A stretch of DNA of 64,000 nt from an uncultured Collinsella sp. (lineage in GTDB: Bacteria; Actinomycetota; Coriobacteriia; Coriobacteriales; Coriobacteriaceae): contig CABQJJ010000001.1 in NCBI GenBank assembly GCA_902464485.1, positions 1 through 64,000 of the forward strand, in the 5' to 3' direction. How positions within the stretch are numbered: the stretch's first letter is position 1; each line of letters opens with the position of its first letter. Position numbers and translations under genes: made by a program. Shown here piece after piece: positions 16,965-26,641 of this stretch. The notes under the pieces are model-generated. The model did not search any database. It had not been told where the DNA came from and was given only the letters and a program-made list of their open reading frames with translations.

Positions 16965-17550
16965 CCAGATGCTCGCGCCTGTCGTTTCTCTGGGGCCAGG
17001 CGAGCGCATCGCAATCTGGACTAGCGGCTGTTCTAAGCACTGTGCCGGATGTATCTCGCCCGAACTTAGGATGCAGCTGCCCGAGCAGGATGTCGACGTT
17101 GATGAGCTTGCGCAGATGTTGCTCGATACGGCGCACGAACATGGCGTGCATCGACTGACAGTTTCGGGTGGAGATCCGCTCGAGCAGGCACCAGAGCTCG
17201 TGAAGCTGCTGGCAACGATCCGCTGTGCCTACGACGACATTCTCGTTTACACCGGATTCACGTTTGAAGAGCTGCCGCAGGTGATCGGTGCGGATACGTG
17301 GGAGACACTCAAGCCCCTCATCGATGTACTGATCGACGGTCCGTACATAGACGAGCTTAACGTGCCCGACTGCGCGCTGCGCGGTTCGACTAACCAGCGC
17401 GTGATCTACCTGAGCGACCGCCCACACGATGATTACGACCAGTATCTTCAACAGCCTCGTCAGCTTCAGAACTTTGTTCAGGACGGCACCGTTAACACCG
17501 TCGGCATTGCTAACCGCTACCACCACGAATTTCCTATCAAGGAGGTATAA
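16954..17550 (+). CDS. NrdG-like radical SAM activating enzyme
   Basis: This 198-residue radical SAM protein of the glycyl-radical-activase type binds a [4Fe-4S] cluster through C26, C30 and C33 (CSKHCAGC, the C-x3-C-x2-C motif). The SAM-binding GGDP (SGGDPLEQ) is also present, as is LIDGPY, typical of NrdG. NrdG makes a glycyl radical on the anaerobic ribonucleotide reductase, but no such reductase gene is next to this one. Here it is embedded between an FHA and an AAA+ gene, which suggests a dedicated, non-NrdG role. The ATG at 16954 lies inside the end of the previous gene; the earlier in-frame starts overlap it far more. Confidence 0.85.
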   Translation: MFVSQMLAPVVSLGPGERIAIWTSGCSKHCAGCISPELRMQLPEQDVDVDELAQMLLDTAHEHGVHRLTVSGGDPLEQAPELVKLLATIRCAYDDILVYTGFTFEELPQVIGADTWETLKPLIDVLIDGPYIDELNVPDCALRGSTNQRVIYLSDRPHDDYDQYLQQPRQLQNFVQDGTVNTVGIANRYHHEFPIKEV

Positions 17551-17553
17551 CAC

Positions 17554-19509
17554 ATGGCAACTGATTTCGAGCGTCAATCCTGGCAGCGCGAGATGCTCAA
17601 CTTTAAAGGGGTGAAGAGCCTCTTTATCCTTGAGGGCAACGTGAATGACAAGTATCCCGATGTGGTTGACGGCGGCCTTCAGTTCTCGGAGCTCGCCGAG
17701 GTTGTGCGCGGTCTTTTCGAAGACGCCAATGGCTCAGTTGAGTACAACGTGGCATATTTTGACCCCATCCAACTGTTCTCGAGCAGCATGGGCAACGTCG
17801 ATTGCAAACGTCTGGTGTCGCTGGCTCATGACGAGGCTTCCAAGAGCGACGATCGCATGATGGAGGCGAACGCCTGCATCGCCGATGGCCGCCAGGCGTA
17901 TGCCACCGAGCAGTCGAGCCTGCCATCATACGGCGAGGTCATCCGTTCCATGCTGCGCCTTAAATACAACGACAATCCCGACGGCGGCACCGAGGCCAAG
18001 CCGCTTTGTGTGATCGTCAACATGGCGTCGCGTCTGCTTGCCTCATCGACCGGTCTTATGCCCGACGAGACGCAGTTTTTCCTTAATCTGTACCTTGGTG
18101 CTAGCAAGGCGCGCCTCATTAACCGTACGGCCGTCAACACGCTCATTCTGGTAACGGATAACGTGCGCAACCTGCCCGTGTGGTTTATCGAGGAAAATCC
18201 CTTCCTGCGCACTATCACGCTGCCGCATCCCGATCGTGACATGCGCGAGGCCTACATCCAAAGCAAGTTTGGCTTTGGTGAGGCGCTGTCCGATTCCGAT
18301 GACCGTGCGGTGCGTCGCTTTATCGATACCACCGACGGCATGAGCGTTAAGGAGCTCGAGGGGTTGCAGCGTATGTACCAGCGCGACATGCAAAACCCCG
18401 AGGCTTCCATCGAGGCCATCCTTCCCAAGCTCGTCGACGTGTATAAGTACGGCTTTCGCGAGAACAAATGGCAGCAGATGTTCGAGAAGCTCGAAGAGGA
18501 TCCCGAGGCAAAGATCAAGCGCCGCGTGAAGGGTCAGGACGAGGCCGTTGAGAAGGCCGTCACCGTGCTCAAGCGCTCCGTTATGGGCCTTTCGGGCGCC
18601 ACCCATTCGTCTGGCTCTAAACCCAAGGGTGTGCTGTTTTTGAGCGGCCCCACCGGTACCGGTAAGACCGAGATCGTTAAGGCCATTACGGAGCTCCTCT
18701 TTGGCGATGAGCGCAGCATGCTGCGTTTTGATATGTCCGAGTACGGTGCCGAAAACTCCGATCAAAAGCTCTTTGGCGCTCCTCCGGGATACGTGGGCTA
18801 TGCCGAGGGCGGTCAGCTGACCAATGCGGTCAAGGCCAATCCGTTCTCGGTAGTTCTTTTCGACGAGATCGAGAAGGCCGCGCCCAGCATTATGGACAAG
18901 TTCCTGCAGATCCTCGAAGATGGTCGCCTGACCGATGGCCAGGGCAATACTGTGTACTTCTCTGAGACGGTCATCTTCTTTACGAGCAACATCGGCTTTT
19001 CCAAGATTGAGATCGATGCCCAGGGCAACGAAGTGCGTAATACCATAGCGCCCAACACACCCTATAGCGAGATTTGCGAGCGCGTGCGCACCGAGATGGA
19101 TCGCGAGTTTAAGCCCGAGTTCTTGGGCCGTATCGGCGACAACGTGGTGATCTTCAACTTTATCGACGACGCCGTGGCACTTCAGATCCTTAATTCCAAG
19201 ATCGATGCCGTTAACCGCAACGTGCATAAGGCACAGCCCGATATTACGGTTGAGGCGACCGACGCTGCCCGCGAGCTGCTGCACTCCATTGCCATGACGG
19301 ATGCTGTCAAGGCTAAGGGCGGCCGCGGCATTGGCAACTTGGTGGAGAGCGGCTACCTTAACGGGCTTTCCGATTTTCTGTTTGAACACCGCGCCGAGTG
19401 GCGCGGTCGTCCCGGCATGGTGGCACGCGCCGTGCCACAGGGCGAGGGCGACGATGCGCATATCGCATTTGAGCTCGTGCCCGGATCGATGGGAGGCGAT
19501 TGGCGATGA
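17554..19509 (+). CDS. ClpB/ClpA-like AAA+ ATPase with a divergent N-terminal half
   Basis: At 651 residues it is shorter than the 850+ of ClpB. The C-terminal half is a clear AAA_2/ClpB D2 module: Walker A GPTGTGKT (365-372), pore loop PPGYVGY (Y413), Walker B LFDEIEKA (D437-E438), TSNIG sensor and ClpB D2-small domain. The first 330 residues resemble an AAA fold without a Walker A (for example LFILEGNVNDKYP and VNTLILVTDNVRN), so they may be a degenerate D1 or a substrate domain. Such hexamers unfold or remodel proteins. The gene starts 4 nt after the radical SAM gene and overlaps the phosphatase start by ATGA. Confidence 0.88.
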   Translation: MATDFERQSWQREMLNFKGVKSLFILEGNVNDKYPDVVDGGLQFSELAEVVRGLFEDANGSVEYNVAYFDPIQLFSSSMGNVDCKRLVSLAHDEASKSDDRMMEANACIADGRQAYATEQSSLPSYGEVIRSMLRLKYNDNPDGGTEAKPLCVIVNMASRLLASSTGLMPDETQFFLNLYLGASKARLINRTAVNTLILVTDNVRNLPVWFIEENPFLRTITLPHPDRDMREAYIQSKFGFGEALSDSDDRAVRRFIDTTDGMSVKELEGLQRMYQRDMQNPEASIEAILPKLVDVYKYGFRENKWQQMFEKLEEDPEAKIKRRVKGQDEAVEKAVTVLKRSVMGLSGATHSSGSKPKGVLFLSGPTGTGKTEIVKAITELLFGDERSMLRFDMSEYGAENSDQKLFGAPPGYVGYAEGGQLTNAVKANPFSVVLFDEIEKAAPSIMDKFLQILEDGRLTDGQGNTVYFSETVIFFTSNIGFSKIEIDAQGNEVRNTIAPNTPYSEICERVRTEMDREFKPEFLGRIGDNVVIFNFIDDAVALQILNSKIDAVNRNVHKAQPDITVEATDAARELLHSIAMTDAVKAKGGRGIGNLVESGYLNGLSDFLFEHRAEWRGRPGMVARAVPQGEGDDAHIAFELVPGSMGGDWR

Positions 19510-20267
19510 CGAAGTTTATCGCTGCAGCAAAAACTCAAGCGGGAACCAATCACCCTGTCAACGAGGACCGTTTGCTTCTTGACGGTGATGTCCTTTGCTA
19601 TGGCCTGGTGGGCGATTGCGAGCACGAGATGGGCTGTATGGCAGTCTTTGACGGCGTGAGCGAGGGCGGGCACGGAGCGGCCGCCTCGACGCTCGCTGCT
19701 CAGGCGTTTGCACAGGCGACTCAGGTTTTTGAAGCCGATTCGATTGATGTCCTGCAGGATCGTTTGCGTATGGCGGGCGAGCGCGCCGAAAACGATGTCG
19801 AGTCCTATGCGGCCCGTTATGGCCTGCCCGTTGCCGCATCCACGGTTGCCGGGCTTATGGTGGCATATGATGGGTCTGCCGCAATCTTTAATGCTGGCGA
19901 TTCGCGCGTGTATCGCTTGCGCGATGGCGTACTTGCGGTATTGAGCTACGACCATACGCCCGAATCCCGCCTGGGCGGCGTTGGTTTTGAGTACAGCGAT
20001 GAGTCGGTCTCGCATTGCATTGAGCTGGCGGTCGGTCTTAATCAAGGAGGACGAAACTTAGAGATCAATACGACCACGTTGTTTCCGGGCGATCGCTACT
20101 TAATCTGCTCTGATGGCATCGATGGGGAGATTGACCTTGCGCGCCTGCAGCAGATGCTTGCGAGCGATTCGACCTGTGCACAGCTGTGCGAGGAGCTGTA
20201 TGCCGAGGCCCGCATGAACGGTTCGACGGATGACGCGACGCTGATCGTTATTGAGATAGGGGAATAA
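19506..20267 (+). CDS. PP2C-family Ser/Thr protein phosphatase
   Basis: This 253-residue phosphatase has the PPM/PP2C metal-binding aspartates: NEDR (D21), FDGVSEGGHG (D49-G50), CSDGIDG (D203) and TDDAT (D242-D243), together with NAGDSRVYR. It would reverse phosphorylation by the three kinases of the island, using Mn2+ or Mg2+ in the cytoplasm. Its ATG (19506) overlaps the previous stop in ATGA and follows GGGAGG, so translation is probably coupled to the AAA+ gene. The kinase gene begins 3 nt after its stop. Confidence 0.92.
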   Translation: MTKFIAAAKTQAGTNHPVNEDRLLLDGDVLCYGLVGDCEHEMGCMAVFDGVSEGGHGAAASTLAAQAFAQATQVFEADSIDVLQDRLRMAGERAENDVESYAARYGLPVAASTVAGLMVAYDGSAAIFNAGDSRVYRLRDGVLAVLSYDHTPESRLGGVGFEYSDESVSHCIELAVGLNQGGRNLEINTTTLFPGDRYLICSDGIDGEIDLARLQQMLASDSTCAQLCEELYAEARMNGSTDDATLIVIEIGE

Positions 20268-20269
20268 AG

Positions 20270-23200
20270 ATGTCCGATGAGACGATAACGGTACACCGAG
20301 ATGGTGGCACCGGCAACGATGAAACTGTGACGGTCCACCGTGGGGGCGTACCTGTAAACGGCGAAACGGTCACCGTGCATCGCGGCAATCAGGCTCCTGC
20401 GCCGGGTGAGACCGTGACGGTGCGCCGAGGCGCTGCTCCGGTGTCCGGCGAAACGGTGACCATTCGCCGCGGCGATGCCCCGTCGACAGGCGAGACGGTA
20501 ACGGTGGACCGCTCGGTTCCTAGGGCAAACGGCGAGACGGTGACGGTGAATCGTCCAGTTTCTGTGACTGATGGCGAGACCGTTACGGTTGCAAGGCCGA
20601 TGGCTGCTCCCGCTGGCGGCGAGACGGTCACGGTTTCTCGGCCGATGACGTCCGTTGCGGGCGAGACCGTAACGGTGACGCGACCTGCCGCTTCTAGCGG
20701 TCAAACGATAACGGTCCCACGCGGCGCGGTGGCAAATTCCAATGGCGAAACGGTGACCGTTTCTCGTGGGGGCGTTCGCGCTGCTTCCTCCGTGCCCGTA
20801 TCCCCTTTCGTTCCGGAAGATGTGACGATTACCTCACGTGACGACCAGCAGTTTATTGTTCACCTGGGTCAGGTTGTCGGTCATGGTGGTCAGTCCACGG
20901 TCTTTGCTGCCGAGCGGGTGGATGACGGCCTCGCATGTGTTGCCAAGGTGTTTAGCCCACTTGTGGAAAAAAAGCGTAGGGAATATGAGAAGACCGTGCG
21001 CGCTGTCATGAGCCTCAACGATCGTCCTGTGTCGGAAACGCACTTGCTGCCGATTTTTGCCTATTTGCATCAGGGCCTGAGCGCGACCGAAGTGGGGGCC
21101 ATAGCTCCCCAGCTTTGGGATATTGCCATCACTCCCAAGGCTACCTGTCTTAGCGACCGTCCCCGTAGCAAGCATATGGTCAAAAGCCGCGTGATTCCGG
21201 AGCTGAGCCAAGCGATTAACCTGCTTCACACTGAGTTCGGCATCGTTCATCGTGATGTGAAGCCATCGAATGTATACCTGTACGATAAGCAAATCGTGCT
21301 TGGAGACTACGGCTCTGCTCGCTCGCTTTCCGGTGTTGACGATCGCCTTACCAGCACCGTAACGATTTCTAATGGCTATACGCCAGGTAGCGGTGGCAGG
21401 GTCGACCCCAGCAACGATTGGTATTCGTTTGGCTATACCATTTGGACGCTCTATGAGGGCAATGTTCATCCGCTCCAACAAAGGATAGATGATAACACCA
21501 TCGCAGATTTTCTGGATGCGGGTCAACCTGTTGAGTTCACCCACCCTGATGACGCTACTTTGGGCAATCTACTGCAAGGCCTTACGTTTGAGCTTGCAAA
21601 CAAGCGCTTCGGATACGAAGAAATTAAAGACTGGATCGCTGACCCCGACCACTTCTATCGTCAGCTACCCCTCTTCGATTTCAAGAGTGGCCATGCGCCG
21701 TATGAATTTGTCGGCAGGCTTTATACCGATCCCGTGTCGCTTGCTCGTGGACTTGCGTCTCATTGGGACGAGGCAAAGCAACGCATGCAGCAGTGGCAGC
21801 TCGAGCGCCAGATGCGTAAATGGAACGAAAATGACCTCGAGACAAAGATCCATGCGATCACCGAGGCGAAAGCGAAGGGCGGAGAAAAACCGAATTACGA
21901 TTTCAATCTTGCTTGCGTGATCTACGAAATGTCGGGCGGCAAGATCATTTCGTGGCGCGGCGAAGATGTTTCGCTAGGTGCTGGAAAAAATAATCTTCCG
22001 GCGCGCATTGCCAACATGACAAATGTAGAAATTGATCGCTATGCGGTGAAGTCGGGGCTTGACGGCACCGAGTCTATGGGCGTGCTCCCCTCGGGCTTTC
22101 TTTCCTACGTTCTTTCCCGCCAAGGCGAGCATGACGAGTCGGTTGCAACTATTGCCGAGAATATCAAGGCAATTGAGGATCTTGCCGTTGCTTCCGACGA
22201 TCCGCATTTTGCTGCCTGCCTATTGAAGGGCTTCCTTACGTTCGACGAGTTGGAAACTCATGCTGCGGCCCAGCAAGAGATCAAGAGACTCATTGGGAAC
22301 CCCCGGGCATTTTTTGCCACTTGCTCGACGTCTCGCACTGTCGATGAGTTCTTCCTGCTCTTTGCAGGAGACGTTTCCATGGACGCTATTATCAAGGCAC
22401 GCGGTGACGCCCAGAGTGGCGGGTCAATTGACGTTGATGTCGTACTCGATTTCATGGACCGTGTCGCCGACAACAAGGCTCCCGTGCATGCGTTCTACCG
22501 CAAATACGGCAATATGGCAGGCTGGATTTGGCTTTCCGAGCACACCGCTCTTTACGAGGCGCTTCCGGGCTCTGCCGGAGAATCCGCAATCGTCAATCTT
22601 CGCGGCCTATCTCCTTCGGTGCAAGCATCGGTTGCTTCGCTCATGCAAGCGGGGTCCAATATCCGAATCGAAGGCAGCAAGCTTCGTGCCGACATGGAGG
22701 TGACACCTGTTCCCTATGTGAATGGCTGGCAGACGAGGGACGTTCTTCTTACTCGACCGCTTACGTTGAATGCTCTTTTCTGTGCCGAGGCACGAGGAGA
22801 GGCAGTGCCACGCGGATATGTGGCAGAACTGCTTGCAGGCGGTGCGGATGAACATCTACTCGATGGCATCGGAATCAGGCTTTTGGCTCATGCGAACCTG
22901 ACGCCTTCCGCCAGTTATTCTCAATTCCTCGAGGACGAGCGAAACGAGGCGGATGGCGCGCTCGAAGGTGCTATCCAACGGGATACTCAGGACTACAGCA
23001 TGACTGAAGGCATCGCTGATACTGCCGCGCGTATTGAAGCTGTAAAGAAGGAGCAGAGCCGGGTGCTGCGCTGGACATGCGTTGTGGCAGTAATCTACTT
23101 CGTTGCCATCCTATGTGCACGTGGCTCTTTTGGACAGTTCATCGTTATGTGTGGCTCCCTCGCCCCGCTCGCAGTACTGTTCTTGGTCGCGGCGTTTGTT

Positions 23201-23800
23201 GGCATCTTCGGCTTCTTGGCCTTGAACCTGCTCCGTTCCTTTTCCGCGGTTGACCGCGTTCAATCGCTCGACAGCGATCTGGCGGCCAACGCAGATCTTC
23301 TCGAAAGCCGTCTGGTTCAACTCGTCGATTTTGATGGCCGCACGGGCGCTACAGTGGAAAAGCTCTTGATGGTGGGCGTTGATGAGGATCTTCCGATGAC
23401 ACAGGGAGCCGATTTTTCGTTTGGTTCCGAAGACAAGGCCTTCTACGCCGATCCTGAAGTTATGGATAGGCTTGGCAGATTGGCAATTCGCCTTTTGATT
23501 ATCGCGTCGGCCGTGATTAGTGCGTCTGGGTTTATGGGCACTGTGTTCATTGACGGCGATGTGATAGCCAAAATCGAGGTAGTCTCCGCTATCGCCGTTG
23601 ATGCACTCATCTGCATTTACGTGCTGGGCGATGACGAACATCCTGGCAGCGCCGCGTCAATACTGTCGTGGTCTTGGATCTGGTTGGGCCCGCTGGTCAT
23701 CGCGTTTTTGCTTTGGGGCGTCGTTACGGTTCTTCAGGCGTTCGGAATGGTGGGCGCTATTATCGCCGTAGTATTTCTCATCGGATGTTTTATTAAGTAA
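20270..23800 (+). CDS. Large Ser/Thr kinase with twelve N-terminal GETVTV repeats and C-terminal TM segments
   Basis: This is a 1176-residue protein. Residues 3-166 are twelve repeats of 13-16 residues with the core (G/D)ET(V/I)T(V/I)xR. A Hanks kinase domain follows: ATP lysine K226 (VAKVF), HRDVKPSN (H327, D329, N334) and GDYGSAR in place of DFG. A helical middle region is unrecognised. Hydrophobic segments occur at about 936-985 and 1070-1176, so the kinase and repeats face the cytoplasm. The threonine repeats look like a phospho-acceptor tail for FHA proteins; that is inference. It lies directly after the phosphatase, with GGGGA at its ATG. Confidence 0.88.
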   Translation: MSDETITVHRDGGTGNDETVTVHRGGVPVNGETVTVHRGNQAPAPGETVTVRRGAAPVSGETVTIRRGDAPSTGETVTVDRSVPRANGETVTVNRPVSVTDGETVTVARPMAAPAGGETVTVSRPMTSVAGETVTVTRPAASSGQTITVPRGAVANSNGETVTVSRGGVRAASSVPVSPFVPEDVTITSRDDQQFIVHLGQVVGHGGQSTVFAAERVDDGLACVAKVFSPLVEKKRREYEKTVRAVMSLNDRPVSETHLLPIFAYLHQGLSATEVGAIAPQLWDIAITPKATCLSDRPRSKHMVKSRVIPELSQAINLLHTEFGIVHRDVKPSNVYLYDKQIVLGDYGSARSLSGVDDRLTSTVTISNGYTPGSGGRVDPSNDWYSFGYTIWTLYEGNVHPLQQRIDDNTIADFLDAGQPVEFTHPDDATLGNLLQGLTFELANKRFGYEEIKDWIADPDHFYRQLPLFDFKSGHAPYEFVGRLYTDPVSLARGLASHWDEAKQRMQQWQLERQMRKWNENDLETKIHAITEAKAKGGEKPNYDFNLACVIYEMSGGKIISWRGEDVSLGAGKNNLPARIANMTNVEIDRYAVKSGLDGTESMGVLPSGFLSYVLSRQGEHDESVATIAENIKAIEDLAVASDDPHFAACLLKGFLTFDELETHAAAQQEIKRLIGNPRAFFATCSTSRTVDEFFLLFAGDVSMDAIIKARGDAQSGGSIDVDVVLDFMDRVADNKAPVHAFYRKYGNMAGWIWLSEHTALYEALPGSAGESAIVNLRGLSPSVQASVASLMQAGSNIRIEGSKLRADMEVTPVPYVNGWQTRDVLLTRPLTLNALFCAEARGEAVPRGYVAELLAGGADEHLLDGIGIRLLAHANLTPSASYSQFLEDERNEADGALEGAIQRDTQDYSMTEGIADTAARIEAVKKEQSRVLRWTCVVAVIYFVAILCARGSFGQFIVMCGSLAPLAVLFLVAAFVGIFGFLALNLLRSFSAVDRVQSLDSDLAANADLLESRLVQLVDFDGRTGATVEKLLMVGVDEDLPMTQGADFSFGSEDKAFYADPEVMDRLGRLAIRLLIIASAVISASGFMGTVFIDGDVIAKIEVVSAIAVDALICIYVLGDDEHPGSAASILSWSWIWLGPLVIAFLLWGVVTVLQAFGMVGAIIAVVFLIGCFIK

Positions 23801-23814
23801 AGGGAAATTCAACC

Positions 23815-24426
23815 ATGCCAACTTTAAATTTTCGTAAGCTGATTCCGGGAGGCTATTCAGGGGCCGGCCCGAATGCCGGTAATTCGGTTGCGCCTCGGAG
23901 AAACGATGGCCTGCATGGCACCGAGCGACGTGCCATGGGCGCTTTTGACGACATGTTGGGCATCGAGAACGTGGCATCCCAGCGCGGCTCTCAGGTGAAT
24001 ACACGTTCTCGTTCGAACATGGCGCAACGTGAAATCCGAAATGACGTGGTGATCAATGAGGGCTTGGGCTCGTATGACGGACGCCCATGCTCCATCAGGA
24101 TTTTCGAAAACCACCTCGAGATCGTCGCCAAGCGTGAGGGCTCGACGCTCGATAATCACCCCGCGCTCAAGATGCTTGTCCCCGGCATAGGCAACAGCAA
24201 GGCGGTGGCGGGCAGGCTTTTCGCTCCGGGTAATTCCAATCCGCCGATCATCATTCCCTTTAATTCGCTGAGCGGTTTCCAGGAAGTGAGCGGGTTTATG
24301 CCCACGTTTGTCTTCAACCGGCGTAATCCTCAGACCAGAAAGATGGAGACGCACACCATCAAGACGATGACCAGGGAGTTTGGATATGCGCTTAACCGCT
24401 ATGCCCAGACACACTTCCATTATTAA
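23815..24426 (+). CDS. Uncharacterised protein in the kinase operon
   Basis: This 203-residue protein has a Gly/Asn-rich N-terminus and a compact C-terminal half. The C-terminal half contains [30 protein letters not shown] and [12 protein letters not shown], suggesting a small beta-rich, PH-like fold. There is no signal peptide, TM segment or cysteine motif. AGGGAAA precedes the ATG, 14 nt after the kinase stop. No family is recognised. Confidence 0.7.
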   Translation: MPTLNFRKLIPGGYSGAGPNAGNSVAPRRNDGLHGTERRAMGAFDDMLGIENVASQRGSQVNTRSRSNMAQREIRNDVVINEGLGSYDGRPCSIRIFENHLEIVAKREGSTLDNHPALKMLVPGIGNSKAVAGRLFAPGNSNPPIIIPFNSLSGFQEVSGFMPTFVFNRRNPQTRKMETHTIKTMTREFGYALNRYAQTHFHY

Positions 24427-24445
24427 TTAGGTAAAGGCAGAACAC

Positions 24446-25687
24446 ATGGCAGACGATAACCAGCAAGGGGGCATGTCGGCGCAGGAGAGACTTGCGCGCC
24501 TCTATAGCTCTCGCGTTGATGATCAGCAGGGGGATGCGGTGCCGACTGCGGGGCAGGTGACGGGGGTGCGTGTTTCGGCAGGTGCTCCGCAGGCACAAGC
24601 CTCTTCCGCCCAGGAGCGTCTCGATCGCTTACGTGCGCGTCGCGCCGGCGTGCTTCTCCCGGGCGATCCGGAGGCGGCTACTCCGGTTAACAACGAGGGC
24701 GCGAATCGCCCTCGCTTTAACATCAATCTTTCACGCATCGTGGACGCGATTCCCACCATTGTTCGGTATTTCCCGCTGCGTATTTTTACGGTCTGGGGAC
24801 TCTGTTCGGTCTGGTACCGCATGTACTTGAACGTTGGCGGAGACGATGTGCTGCATACAGGGCTTCCGGCACCGGGGTATAGCGCATTCAACCCATTTGC
24901 TTTGGGCGCCGTTGTGTTCATCGGGCTTCTCGTGGTTGTGACGGAAATCATTGCCGGCCCGTTGAGCTTGATCATTAAGCAGTTAATCATCGGCGCCACC
25001 TATTTCTTCCGCGGTTCCGCCGCCACCCGCGAGGCCCGCGACCGCGCGCACGCCAACTTCAGCCTGCGCCGGCTCGTTACCGAGACGGTCCGCGGCTACC
25101 ACAGCGGCTACTCGGTCTTCGGCTCCATGGCCCGCGCCGCCCGCGGCGCCCGCAACAGCGCCTCCACGCTCGACTACGGCGTCGGTGCCTTCACGGGGGA
25201 GGACCCCAGCGCTCCCGTCTACGACGACGGCCTGGGCGACCGCCCCTCGCGGATGGAGCTCACCGACGAGGCGGCGTCGAGGATCTGGGACCTGTACTAC
25301 CCGGCCTACGGCGCCGAGGGCCCCATGTCCAACCTGCACGAGGCGCTCGCCGCGGGCGGCCCGCAGGACTACACGGCCCTGATGAGCCTCGCCCTCAGCG
25401 TGGCGGAGTGGTGCGAGCAAAACGGCACGCCCGACACGCACGGCTGGTTCGACGACCCCGCCTACCCGGGCGACTACGTCGACGCCGGCACGTTCTACCT
25501 CATGGCGTACTCGTTCTGGGAGCAGGCGGCCGAGGCGCGGCGCGTGGGGCCGATAGAGCCGCTCGCGGACGACATGAGCCGCTTCATCCTGCGCCACCTG
25601 AGCGACTGGTCGCGCGAGAACGCCCACGCCTACCGCTGGCGCGGCGACTGGCGCGACGCCGACTACTTTGATAAGGACCGCCTGTAG
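24446..25687 (+). CDS. Uncharacterised two-TM membrane protein with a GC-rich 3' half
   Basis: This 413-residue protein begins with two short ERLxRLxxxR motifs (ERLARLYSSR, ERLDRLRARR). TM segments follow near 110-130 and 150-190 (FALGAVVFIGLLVVV). The C-terminal 220 residues are soluble and rich in Ala/Tyr/Trp/Asp, with no recognised fold. Base use changes sharply near 25010: from there to the stop almost every codon ends in C or G, unlike the 5' half and the flanking genes. This suggests that the 3' half came in by recombination. The frame is intact. Confidence 0.7.
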   Translation: MADDNQQGGMSAQERLARLYSSRVDDQQGDAVPTAGQVTGVRVSAGAPQAQASSAQERLDRLRARRAGVLLPGDPEAATPVNNEGANRPRFNINLSRIVDAIPTIVRYFPLRIFTVWGLCSVWYRMYLNVGGDDVLHTGLPAPGYSAFNPFALGAVVFIGLLVVVTEIIAGPLSLIIKQLIIGATYFFRGSAATREARDRAHANFSLRRLVTETVRGYHSGYSVFGSMARAARGARNSASTLDYGVGAFTGEDPSAPVYDDGLGDRPSRMELTDEAASRIWDLYYPAYGAEGPMSNLHEALAAGGPQDYTALMSLALSVAEWCEQNGTPDTHGWFDDPAYPGDYVDAGTFYLMAYSFWEQAAEARRVGPIEPLADDMSRFILRHLSDWSRENAHAYRWRGDWRDADYFDKDRL

Positions 25688-25708
25688 GCGGCGGAAAGGG
25701 AAACACGG

Positions 25709-26614
25709 ATGGCAGTCAATCAAAATGGGTCCGGCCGGGGGAGTGCCGGACCCAACGGATCGGATATTAACGATGTCGTTAACCGCCTGGGCGGTCCGCG
25801 CGTGGTGATCGTCCTTGCTGTGGTGGTAGTCATCGCCATTGTTGCGGTCACGTCCATCACAAGCGGCATCTCCGACACCAATCGGCAGGCCGAGCAACGC
25901 GCCGAGGCCAAGCAACAGCAAGAAGACGAGGCAGCGCGCGCTCAGCGTAAAAAGGAAAAAGAGGCACGCCACCAGGAAGAAGCGAAAAAGGCCACCGTGC
26001 TCACGCTCGATGAGATTGCGGACGAGACGCTGCGCTCGGACTTAGCGTTCGATGCGGACGAGGACGGCAACATTTCGCAAGAGACTGCGGATAAAGCTAC
26101 CTCGATCGATATCGAGTCGTTTGATTCGCTTCCCCTGTTGGCCGACTTCCACAACATCGCAACGCTTGGTATCGGCGACTACGACAGCGTAAATTACGAC
26201 ATAAGCTCTATTAGCAATATCACTCGTCTGTCCATTGGCGACTGTTCGGTTCCTCAGGTTGATCTCACGCGATTTCCTCAGCTGCGGCGCATCACCATTA
26301 ACAGGCTCGCGAGCCCTGTCGATACCTTGAACGCCAAAAATATGTCCTCGTTGACGAACGTGCAGATCGAAGGCCTTGATGGCAGTATTGGGACGCTTGA
26401 CCTGTCGGGCGATGTGAACCTCGAGCACCTGAATATCAAGAGCAGAGTCGATACGCTCGATCTGTGCGGTGCGGGTAGGGAAGACGCTTTCAATATCACT
26501 TTTACGCCCAATTGTGTCGGCAAGATCTTGTATGACAGCGATACGAGCAGCGGCATGGTCGAATTTTTGCAAAAAGTGAGTGGCGACTACGGCTACACCA
26601 TGGAGCAACAATAA
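25709..26614 (+). CDS. Membrane-anchored leucine-rich-like protein with EF-hand-type calcium motif
   Basis: This 301-residue protein has one TM helix (about 32-52) and a highly charged Glu/Lys/Gln coiled segment. It has an EF-hand/dockerin-like DxDxDG loop (FDADEDGNIS, about 111-120). A series of about 20-residue leucine-rich-like strands follows (LDLSGDVNLEHLNI, DTLDLCG). The C-terminal part is predicted outside the cell. The next gene is a paralogue with the same order of parts. The calcium site and repeat fold are inferred from motifs only. Confidence 0.75.
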   Translation: MAVNQNGSGRGSAGPNGSDINDVVNRLGGPRVVIVLAVVVVIAIVAVTSITSGISDTNRQAEQRAEAKQQQEDEAARAQRKKEKEARHQEEAKKATVLTLDEIADETLRSDLAFDADEDGNISQETADKATSIDIESFDSLPLLADFHNIATLGIGDYDSVNYDISSISNITRLSIGDCSVPQVDLTRFPQLRRITINRLASPVDTLNAKNMSSLTNVQIEGLDGSIGTLDLSGDVNLEHLNIKSRVDTLDLCGAGREDAFNITFTPNCVGKILYDSDTSSGMVEFLQKVSGDYGYTMEQQ

Positions 26615-26641
26615 AACTGCGCCCAAGTGAGGAGAAGCAAT

